Shown here: positions 54,001 to 57,981 of the stretch, piece by piece
Numbering within the stretch: the first letter of the stretch is position 1
Layout: each line of letters opens with the position of its first letter
Assembly (NCBI GenBank): GCA_905178155.1
Contig: CAJINV010000013.1
Location: 2,346,545-2,410,544, forward strand
DNA length: 64,000 bases
Reading direction: 5' to 3'
Source of the DNA: Amoebophrya sp. A120
Lineage: Eukaryota > Sar > Dinophyceae > Syndiniales > Amoebophryaceae
Position numbers and translations under genes: made by a program
The notes under the pieces: model-generated
What the model saw: the letters and a program-made list of their open reading frames with translations, nothing else
Told to the model about the DNA's origin: nothing
Database searches by the model: none

Positions 54001-56171
54001 GGTATGCTTCCGAAAATTTGTGTTGCTGATTTCAGACCACAAATCAAGTCTGTCTTGCAAGAAGACAAGCGCAGAAGCTTCCGCGCCATTATGGAAGCGA
54101 TTTGGCATGCGGTTGGGCCTAGGGGAGAGCCGTTTTCAATGCTAAACAGCTAGACCCAAACGCCTCTACCTAGGCTGAGGATCTAGCTGCGATGCCGTAT
54201 TGCAAGACAGCGCGCATTTGTGTACAGAAAACCAGCATCAGAAACTTTCTCTCGATATGGGGAGGGGGGATTTTTCCTCACAATAGCAACGTGGTCTATT
54301 CCTTCACTGCGCAAGTCAGTGAGGGGTTCATTCGGTACAATTCGAGTCTCGCGTTTATGGCGTTCTCAAATGTTACATTCTCAACTGCTACATAAATTTG
54401 TGATGCAAGAACGGCAAAAATGAAAGGGGGAAGATTGCGCCTTTCGCATTACAGATTTGGCACAGATTCAGATGCTGTTTAGTCCTTCGTAGATTTGCCA
54501 TGCGAAGCAGCTTAATCGCGGCGATCTTGCTGGTAAATTTGCATGACAAATCATGTAACAGTTGAGAATGTAACGTTTGAGAGTTCCATAGCGTTCCCGG
54601 AAATTCTGTCAACCGGTGGTGCTTCCAGTGCGGTAGAAACGATGCGGGTAGCCAACGACTCGGTGGTGGTGGAGCAGAACAAGCTGACCACAATCAACCG
54701 GCTCGCCGACATACGACAGGTAGAGGAATAGTGATTTTTATTCTACTTTCTTGATTAATATACCATACGCATGACCATGATGAGTTTTGATCCCCATGTA
54801 ATTTCAATCATCATGCGCTCCCAGCCACTCTCGCTCGCAGTCGTTGAGTCTCTGCTCTCCCACTTTTTGTTTTGGGGTTCGGAGAATTTAGATCTGCTAT
54901 AGGAAAAGATGGCATTTGTCTGTCGAGTGTGCCCTTGTCATGTACTATGGGTTGGCATTCGCCCTGGAAATGCCAGATACTTACTGCTCGAATTACGAGA
55001 ATCAGCGCGAATGCATTTCCTGCACGCGTGCGAAAAGCGATCATTCCGACGGCCATTAACTTCAGGGTCCTGTCGATGGTTGATCACTGAGGATCGTTCC
55101 TGCGCAGATGTTGAGTCTCCGTGCTGCTTTTTCAGTGTAGCACGGAGAATTTAATTCTGCTAGAGAAAAAATGGTCTTTGTCTGTCGGTCCAGTGCGTTC
55201 CAAAAATCGCTGTGGCCGCCCTGGATGATCCAAACAATTTTATTTCCCACTCGTTCTTGTGTTTGTCTTGTTGTCAGTTTTCTTGCATGTGCATCTACAA
55301 TAAAATCTTTGGCGATGAACCAAAATCGATTGACCACACCAAGACCAAACCACTTCTACAGATTCTGAAGGGTATGACCTACGAGGCATCCTCCAGCACC
55401 TTCCACGGTGTCGTGCTAGCAACCTTCAATGCCCAGAACGTGGCGCCGAACAGTTTGGCAATGGAGTGCAGTGCGGGCCTCCTCGTTCACCCGGTGAACA
55501 CCGCGCCGACGGTTAGCTACACAGGACCGCTGACGGTCTCGAGGAAGACGAAATTGGGCTTGGGAATCAGCATTGCAGGTTTGATGTTCATCTTTTCGTA
55601 TTCATGATGATCTTGCACGCAGTCGCAGTTGATTCGTGACCTTGTCAACAGCGAGTTCTATTTTCTAGATTGGTTTTCGCACCAAAACTGCATGCGAAAT
55701 GACATCGACAACACATCAGGTCTGCGATTCGACGACGTCGACTTTACTTCGGACCGGTTCAGCGACCGTCTCGGCGCCGTGCGGGTGGACCTGTCGGTCG
55801 GCGGTTTCCCGGCCGCCTGCAGCCCCACGCTCTCCCTGGCGGACGACAATTTCGACCGCATTCTGGGCATCCCCACGGAGAACATCGGGAGCACGGAAGG
55901 TCTGTCGTTCCTGGTCGGCAACGGGTGGAACGATGCGGTGCTGTCCATGGAGGGTTCGCTGCCGTACATGAACCGGCAGGTCGGGCGGCGGCTGCTGCTC
56001 GACGCGGGAGCCGCGAACGGCAACGGGAATTCTAACGACTTGTACAACCAGCAAAGCACAATTCCCTGCACCACGGCCTTTTTGAACGTGACCGTCAACG
56101 ACAAAGGCAACTTCGGCAAGGGCGCGCCGTTGGAGGCAAGTCTGTCGCTGCTGTTCACTATCGTGGCGTAA
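2915..56171 (+). CDS. Giant secreted multidomain adhesin-like protein (38 exons, about 13,933 aa)
   Basis: Exons: 2915-4075, 5704-5773, 6041-7761, 7912-7951, 8279-9582, 9846-11527, 11741-11843, 12172-13063, 13327-13523, 14350-15099, 15314-16565, 16823-16932, 17211-17425, 17646-20916, 21137-24765, 25081-25125, 25351-26440, 26604-28188, 28332-33723, 33888-37928, 38196-38272, 38503-41284, 41589-42058, 42236-42442, 42711-43290, 43457-43978, 44263-44317, 44760-46070, 46401-46746, 47014-49017, 49284-50110, 50384-52011, 52296-52343, 52514-53963, 54291-54355, 54596-54719, 55362-55574, 55629-56171. They sum to 41,802 nt with no internal stop. A signal peptide opens the protein and no later transmembrane segment is evident, so it is probably secreted. 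Domain content (cadherin-like, Ig-like, discoidin-like, nidogen-like, LamG-like, DUF4215) suggests adhesion or an extracellular coat; this is inference. Splitting into several genes is possible, but no internal start, signal peptide or stop supports it. Confidence 0.82.
4076..5703. mobile_element. Introner 1, family C (TATCCTGAGTAAAAACGT), with nested insertion
   Basis: The termini form a perfect 28-bp inverted repeat, TATCCTGAGT... to ...ACTCAGGATA. TSD TTTCC at 4071-4075 and 5699-5703. Phase 0; the join reads CCFS|GSEF. At 1,628 nt it is far longer than its family (about 284-304 nt) because of the insert at 4328-5670. Confidence 0.9.
4328..5670. mobile_element. Insertion nested inside introner 1
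   Basis: About 1.34 kb of DNA lacking in other family C members sits between two copies of gcatgacaactc (4316-4327 and 5659-5670). It contains a short direct repeat, cccccctttaca, at about 4534-4580 but no recognisable protein domain, so the element type is unknown. Confidence 0.6.
5774..6040. mobile_element. Introner 2, family A (TGTCTGGGTCTGGA), diverged
   Basis: 267 nt, imperfect TIRs around tgtctgggtctgga and its degraded mirror ttccagcgccaggca. TSD ATCT (5770-5773 and 6037-6040). Phase 1; the join reads KMQI|SPSPY. It looks like the oldest family A copy. Confidence 0.75.
7762..7911. mobile_element. Introner 3, family D (GCAAAAGTATCGTAC)
   Basis: 150 nt; TIRs tatgaactgcaaaagtatcg and its mirror ending cttttgcacaggata. 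TSD GAAC (7758-7761, 7908-7911), with one extra base at the right end. Phase 0; join KVN|QNFN. Confidence 0.8.
7952..8278. mobile_element. Introner 4, family B (GGAAAAATCCCCCCTCCCC)
   Basis: 327 nt; G-run/C-run TIRs, ending ggggatttttccttttgata. TSD CCCGG (7947-7951, 8274-8278). Phase 1; join LPP|ASFPEE. Only 40 nt of exon separate it from introner 3. Confidence 0.9.
9583..9845. mobile_element. Introner 5, family A
   Basis: 263 nt; starts tatcaaatg and ends caacgcata. TSD CCTTG (9578-9582, 9841-9845). Phase 0; join STPL|ALKEF. Interior is in the forward orientation of the family. Confidence 0.9.
11528..11740. mobile_element. Introner 6, family E (AAGAAAAAACTGTTTCACTG)
   Basis: 213 nt; right TIR reads cagtgaaacagttttttctt then gcgata. 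TSD is short, CAA (11525-11527, 11738-11740). Phase 2; join ERHN|KYSFN. Confidence 0.75.
11844..12171. mobile_element. Introner 7, family B
   Basis: 328 nt; starts tattgcaaggaaaaattccc and ends ttttccttttgata. TSD CCTGT (11839-11843, 12167-12171). Phase 0; join SRSC|WSIEVV. Same orientation as introner 4. Confidence 0.9.
13064..13326. mobile_element. Introner 8, family A, reversed
   Basis: 263 nt; starts tatcaaatgcaaatatg. TSD CTCCA (13059-13063, 13322-13326). Phase 1; join HLDS|TDENN. The interior matches the reverse complement of forward members. Confidence 0.85.
13524..14349. mobile_element. Introner 9, family A, reversed, with nested insertion
   Basis: 826 nt against about 265 for the family. 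TIRs ctatcaaatgtaaaaatgtc are perfect over more than 30 bp. TSD AGG (13521-13523, 14347-14349). Phase 0; join LMGR|VDMV. This is the only introner where a GC-AG reading of the ends is possible. Confidence 0.85.
13664..14252. mobile_element. Insertion nested inside introner 9
   Basis: 589 bp absent from sister elements, flanked by ggcgcc (13658-13663, 14247-14252). It begins with a GC-rich hairpin-prone stretch (13695-13735), carries two 35-bp tandem copies at 14121-14188 and an (ACT)n run at 14208-14233. The microsatellite end would suit a SINE-like element, but no tRNA-like box was recognised. Confidence 0.55.
15100..15313. mobile_element. Introner 10, family E
   Basis: 214 nt; starts tatccaagaaaaaaacgatg and ends acagttttttgcttgcata plus flank. 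TSD CAG (15097-15099, 15311-15313). Phase 0; join PKFQ|ISVF. Confidence 0.8.
16566..16822. mobile_element. Introner 11, family A, forward
   Basis: 257 nt; starts tatgcattgcaaatagg, ends atctgcatttgata. TSD AAGC (16562-16565, 16819-16822). Phase 1; join LNGK|PMNI. Confidence 0.85.
16933..17210. mobile_element. Introner 12, family A, reversed
   Basis: 278 nt; starts tatggattgcaaaaatg, ends atttttacatttgata. TSD AAACG (16928-16932, 17206-17210). Phase 0; join DWKT|AIDK. Confidence 0.9.
17426..17645. mobile_element. Introner 13, family E
   Basis: 220 nt; starts tatcgccagaaaaaactgc, ends cactcttttcgtacgata. TSD ATGAA (17421-17425, 17641-17645). Phase 2; join KENM|NWDV. Confidence 0.88.
17646..21430 (+). 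other. Ig-like (Big_5-type) and discoidin-like module, first copy (exons 14-15)
   Basis: After about 1.5 kb of beta-rich repeats comes a module: an Ig-like Big_5-type domain (about 19135-19620, ending YIVTFKTGPEP), a discoidin-like F5/8C-type domain (about 19620-20270, with WRVAELKMY, AFDNDVNTYW and VGLFLG), a second Big_5-type domain (20270-20805, PPKGSVLLEFDEDI ... GVLRDAAGNYF) and a third (20806-21410), which intron 14 splits. The order recurs in exon 19. Such modules usually serve binding or spacing outside the cell. Confidence 0.5.
20917..21136. mobile_element. Introner 14, family F (GTGCACAACTCCCCCTC type)
   Basis: 220 nt; starts tatgacagtgcacagctctc, ends gtcgtgcacgctcata. TSD CCTTG (20912-20916, 21132-21136). 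Phase 0; join SEPL|RVLM. Opposite orientation to introner 16. Confidence 0.88.
24766..25080. mobile_element. Introner 15, family G (singleton)
   Basis: 315 nt; TIRs tatggaagtgtcagaatc and the mirror ending cctgacactcccata, with a further matching block attttgacaaaatc-like inside. TSD CTGGA (24761-24765, 25076-25080). Phase 2; join VELE|VSRD. Confidence 0.85.
25126..25350. mobile_element. Introner 16, family F, reversed relative to introner 14
   Basis: 225 nt; starts tatgagggtgcacaactccc, ends gttgtgcactcccata. TSD AACGG (25121-25125, 25346-25350). Phase 2; join VSNG|VYQA. Its reverse complement aligns along its length with introner 14. Confidence 0.9.
26441..26603. mobile_element. Introner 17, family D, irregular junction
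   Basis: Right TIR reads cgatacttttgcacaggata; the left, gcattgcaaaggtatcg, is eroded. The visible repeat tttac on both sides spans 162 nt, but the frame needs 163 (or 160) nt removed. The given ends read NKALT|YLRWR and are one of several possible choices. Confidence 0.6.
28189..28331. mobile_element. Introner 18, family D, diverged
   Basis: 143 nt, the shortest. Right end cgatgcttttgcaatgcata is typical; the left arm tatctcccgcaagagtttcg is worn. TSD CACGG (28184-28188, 28327-28331). Phase 1; join MRGT|EGKE. Confidence 0.8.
28332..33723 (+). other. Exon 19: ricin-B-like segment and second Ig-like/discoidin-like module
   Basis: This is the longest exon (5,392 nt). About 28960-29265 encodes a Cys-containing stretch (YPDQCLTYN, WNLFACG, QIFYLRTG) that resembles a ricin-type beta-trefoil repeat; this call is weak. 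Then follow a Big_5-type domain (30160-30825), a discoidin-like domain (30826-31970, with WQVSEFELF, AENAFDGNLNTVF and LGLFLAQP) carrying Ser/Thr/Asn-rich inserts at about 30896-30990 and 31545-31690, and two more Big_5-type domains (31980-32535 and 32690-33300). The order matches exons 14-15, so the module was probably duplicated. Confidence 0.5.
33724..33887. mobile_element. Introner 19, family D, stop-free
   Basis: 164 nt; arms gctatgcatggcaaaagtac and a mirror ending cttttgcagagtata. TSD GAA (33721-33723, 33885-33887). Phase 2; join SMDL|NRNDF. The element has no stop in the upstream frame, so unspliced reading runs on to 33991 and then stops. Confidence 0.78.
33888..37614 (+). other. Exon 20: carboxypeptidase-regulatory-like, DUF2135-like and nidogen-like domains
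   Basis: At about 34530-34920 a segment reading VPVSNAEMYITN ... TDEKGNFLTFL resembles a carboxypeptidase regulatory-like beta sandwich. Next, about 34985-35400 has LDLDLHSF and a CH..Y pattern, as in DUF2135-type domains. A basic and Ser-rich linker (about 35680-36540) is probably unstructured. About 36560-37490 resembles a nidogen extracellular (NIDO) domain: VSPNGYITF, RVAPLFG, IVITWEDVE and GEIRFSYS. All are motif-level calls. Confidence 0.45.
37615..37928 (+). other. DUF4215-type cysteine-rich repeats, first cluster
   Basis: The end of exon 20 encodes two cysteine-rich repeats; the second is canonical, with KCGDGYRDEDIGETCDD, then NGDGCSSTCQIEPGFTC. DUF4215 repeats (CGDG...E.CDDGN...DGCS..C..E.G..C) occur in extracellular proteins of alveolates and myxobacteria. 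Intron 20 cuts the gene just after this cluster. Confidence 0.8.
37929..38195. mobile_element. Introner 20, family A, reversed
   Basis: 267 nt; starts tatcaactgtaaaaatgtc, ends catttttacagttgata. TSD CACCT (37924-37928, 38191-38195). Phase 2; join LFHL|APSE. Its reverse complement closely follows introner 29. Confidence 0.92.
38273..38502. mobile_element. Introner 21, family E, diverged
   Basis: 230 nt; starts tatcataagaacaaagttcg, ends aacttttttctctccata. TSD GCAGA (38268-38272, 38498-38502). Phase 1; join FDLQ|RQAL. The 77-nt exon 21 separates it from introner 20. Confidence 0.85.
38503..41284 (+). other. Exon 22: nidogen-like, LamG-like and five DUF4215 repeats
   Basis: About 38740-39265 encodes a NIDO-like region (IGSNGYLTF, RISGFFDDL, VITYMNV, FQITLYLNTNVIRILWW, VIGISGG). 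About 39300-40010 is LamG-like/concanavalin-fold, with SFTIEFYYKV, LDTWVHLAFVVE and FYQFRIYKRVL. From 40215 to 41110 come five DUF4215 repeats with the core CGDG..EG.E.CDDGN...DGCS..C. The last opens CGDGLIEGQEECDDYN. These are the most confident domain calls in the protein. Confidence 0.75.
41285..41588. mobile_element. Introner 22, family C
   Basis: 304 nt; starts tatcatgagtaaaagcgtc, ends cgtttttactcaggata. TSD TGG (41282-41284, 41586-41588), or GGTGG/GATGG with one mismatch. Phase 2; join LEGG|ASSK. The upstream frame stays open into the element to 41393. Confidence 0.8.
42059..42235. mobile_element. Introner 23, family D, no clear TSD
   Basis: 177 nt; left arm tatcgactgcaacactcg, right arm ending acttttgcagtccata. 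No convincing direct repeat flanks it. Ends were set by frame (phase 1) and by the sensible join DVDG|AGTT. Confidence 0.65.
42443..42710. mobile_element. Introner 24, family A, forward
   Basis: 268 nt; starts tatgaaatgtaaaaatatc, ends tttttacacttgata. TSD CGTTT (42438-42442, 42706-42710). Phase 1; join KLDV|FVQV. Confidence 0.9.
43291..43456. mobile_element. Introner 25, family D
   Basis: 166 nt; starts tatgcaatgcaaaagcatcg, ends cgatgcttttgcagaggata. TSD TTCGG (43286-43290, 43452-43456). Phase 2; join VLLF|GFPE. Confidence 0.9.
43979..44262. mobile_element. Introner 26, family C
   Basis: 284 nt; starts tatcctgagtaaaaacgtac, ends acggttttactcagaata. TSD GACTT (43974-43978, 44258-44262). 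Phase 2; join SVND|FLVT. It shows what introner 1 looked like before its nested insertion. Confidence 0.9.
44318..44759. mobile_element. Introner 27, family A, forward, expanded
   Basis: 442 nt; starts tatgcattgcaaatatgtc, ends tttttgcatttgata. TSD CGGAC (44313-44317, 44755-44759). Phase 0; join DPPD|EIWL. The extra length includes a 23-bp repeat in three copies at 44510-44593 and a C-rich stretch near 44650-44690. Confidence 0.88.
46071..46400. mobile_element. Introner 28, family B, reversed
   Basis: 330 nt; starts tatcgaaaggaaaaatcccc, ends gggatttttcctctcaata. TSD AGATG (46066-46070, 46396-46400). Phase 0; join FLQM|NAEE. Its reverse complement matches introner 34. Confidence 0.9.
46747..47013. 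mobile_element. Introner 29, family A, forward
   Basis: 267 nt; starts tatcaaatgcaaaagtgtc, ends catttttacatttgata. TSD CGCGT (46742-46746, 47009-47013). Phase 1; join YADA|FLVK. Confidence 0.92.
49018..49283. mobile_element. Introner 30, family A, forward
   Basis: 266 nt; starts tatgcattgcaaaaatgtc, ends catttttacagttgata. TSD CGTGT (49013-49017, 49279-49283). Phase 1; join PKHV|YDVH. Confidence 0.92.
50111..50383. mobile_element. Introner 31, family A, reversed
   Basis: 273 nt; starts tatcaaatgcgaatttgtc, ends catatttgcaatggata. TSD CAGTC (50106-50110, 50379-50383). Phase 0; join NLTV|TTSQ. Confidence 0.9.
52012..52295. mobile_element. Introner 32, family C
   Basis: 284 nt; starts tatcctaagcaaaaacgtcc, ends gacgtttttactcaggata plus flank. 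TSD TGTT (52008-52011, 52292-52295). Phase 2; join SGRL|FYQI. Confidence 0.88.
52344..52513. mobile_element. Introner 33, family H (singleton)
   Basis: 170 nt; TIRs tatcccacagaaaaaagctg and the mirror ending cagtttttttctgtgtgata. TSD AGATC (52339-52343, 52509-52513). Phase 2; join YWAR|SGLT. Exon 33 (48 nt) lies between it and introner 32. Confidence 0.88.
53964..54290. mobile_element. Introner 34, family B
   Basis: 327 nt; starts tatcaaaaggaaaaaccccc, ends ggatttttcctcacaata plus flank. TSD CAAC (53960-53963, 54287-54290), with one extra G at the right. Phase 0; join SDDN|VVYS. Confidence 0.88.
54356..54595. mobile_element. Introner 35, family I (singleton)
   Basis: 240 nt; long TIRs with the shared core gttacattctcaactg and its mirror. 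Starts tatggcgttctc, ends gagagttccata. TSD GCGTT (54351-54355, 54591-54595). Phase 2; join SSLA|FPEI. Confidence 0.9.
54720..55361 (+). other. Intron 36 of the giant gene, ordinary GT-AG
   Basis: 642 nt, GTAGAG at the donor and a TTCTACAG acceptor, phase 0 (DIRQ|ILKG). No TIR or TSD. It holds an imperfect direct repeat of about 80 bp (54843-54927 and 55111-55191), offset by about 268 bp. Confidence 0.8.
55575..55628 (+). other. Intron 37 of the giant gene, short, ends uncertain
   Basis: About 54 nt. The frame demands a phase 0 join. The donor that satisfies this is GC (gcaggt at 55575), with the acceptor AG at 55622 or 55628; the obvious GT at 55579 would create a stop. A GC-AG intron is therefore likely. 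Confidence 0.5.
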
Positions 56172-57981
56172 GGGATGGGGGGATAGGATTTTGGAAGAAA
56201 GTGGAGGAGAACATCATGCATTCAATTTTCGGGCGGATGCAGGAAGACGTCCGATAACCCGTCCACAAGGCTTCATGCCGAGGCGGAACAAGCTAGGAAT
56301 TTGATCAGAACCACACGCACAAGCAAGCCAAAGGAAATATTCAATATGACAATTACCAGATCCAGGAGCAGTATGGGAAATACTTATCACGTTAGCAGTA
56401 GCACCAAAATCGAACTATGTATTGTTTCTAACTACGTAGCAGCTGCTAGCATAGCTAGCAGACCGATCCCAGCAATTGGTGAGGACTTTTATGTTTGTTT
56501 CGAGAAATCTTTACGTCGTGCCACAGCGGTATGTTTTGCTTTACTTTTTTTGTCGTTCAGGTTGTGAATTAGTACTTTGTTCAAAACTAAATACCATCTT
56601 GGTCCTTGTCCCTTCAGTTTCGATTTTGCTGGACAAGAAAATTCCTGTAAATCACTTTGGATATAAACTTACAAAGAACATGCATTACTTCGAAAAGAAG
56701 CGTACGCTTAGAAGACCTAGGCCGTTGTGGCGAGATACATCTTGTCGATAAGTAGAAGACTGAATTCGTGACATTCGATTTTTACTCAATACGAAATTCC
56801 GCCTATAGCCCAAAATTTAAAGATTTAATTAGTTCAACAGGGGATCGGAAATTTTCTGGTCCCATCCACAAGGTATCGATGGTTTTTTTCATTTGGTTTC
56901 AGGTACCCAGCCACAATGTTACTGCTCATGTAGCTCTGTTCATCTTTTGTCGTAACTGGGCGCCGTGCAGGGCGTGGAGCACTGCCGGGCGTCGACTTCG
57001 CGTTCGCTCCAGGAAGGTTAAATTGGTCATCCTTGCGTAGAGCCGCAGCCGCACGATGCGTTTCTCGTCTCTGTGTTACACAGATTAGACGCACTGCAAG
57101 TAAAAAATGTACAAGAATAGAAAGCGGCTAAAAATGCAGCCTCACGGGGCACGACGGGACGGCATAGTGGAGCCGATTTCATGGGTGATGTGTTGAGAAG
57201 CCTCGTTCCAGTTGGCGATGCTACGCGACTGAGCCTGCTCTGCCGCAGACTATTGACAAATAAGTAGAACTGCGAACGTTCTCTCTCTCGCGCCCACTCC
57301 GGCCACGGCATGCACGAGTGATTGTGACTTGGTGGGGGATTTTGCTTATTTCAGAGTGAAAAGGGATAGGGATACGGAAGACGGTTGAGCGATAATTGAA
57401 GCTTCAATTAACCTAAAGTGAGGACGAGAACGTCGGTGAAGAACGCGGACACCGGAGTGCAGGCTTCAGTCGATGAGCGCGTGCACGACACGAGCGAGTA
57501 GGTGCACGACCTAAGTAAAAGCTGTTCGTCCTGCTCCTGGTAGTCGATGCAAAAATACTAGTACAACCCGGTACTACATGAAAGATTTTTTACGTTGAAC
57601 ACCAGCAGAGACATGAAAGCACGCGGCCGTTGCGCGCTTCTTTGCACCGGAACAAAGGATTTGTAAAAGCCCGTGGCTAGTGCAACGCGAGTACGACGGA
57701 CTGTGACCTCCGCTCGGTGCGTTAGTTGTCACGCGTGCTGCCGAACGCCGGAACGTGAGGGAGGCGAAGCAGCGCCGCGCTTCGTCCGGCGCAGAGTTTT
57801 CACTTCGTTGCTCACGCTGCTGTGAAGATCGTTAGAAGGACTGCTAGGAGCACAGGAAAGTAGTTTCGAGGAGACCTGAAGATCCTGCCGGAGCTCCTCT
57901 GGGTTTATTTCAGAAGCTACAACTACCTCGACCTCCCACGACCTTGCCTAGTGCGTACGAATCACCATCTCCACCGCCATC
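56172..57981. other. Intergenic region after the giant gene
   Basis: No supported coding sequence. Open frames here are short and domain-free. Base composition drops in GC between about 56290 and 56900, then rises towards the next gene. A pyrimidine-rich tract ending in ttatttcag at 57905-57913 could be an acceptor for spliced-leader trans-splicing of the next gene, as dinoflagellates use, but no other sign supports it. Confidence 0.45.

Larger units (their letters stand above)
54291..56171 (+). other. C-terminal exons 35-38 of the giant gene
   Basis: The last repeat units run through four short exons (65, 124, 213 and 543 nt) and end in FGKGAPLEASLSLLFTIVA before TAA at 56169-56171. No hydrophobic anchor of transmembrane length and no clear GPI signal is present. 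Introns 36 and 37 are of ordinary type, unlike the 35 upstream. The acceptor of intron 37 is uncertain by six bases. Confidence 0.65.

Noticed and set aside
4076-54595. CRISPR array or group I/II introns as an explanation for the repeated motifs
   Set aside because: The repeats are inverted pairs at element ends with target duplications, in a gene with a eukaryotic layout; no spacer periodicity and no catalytic core or domain V was seen.
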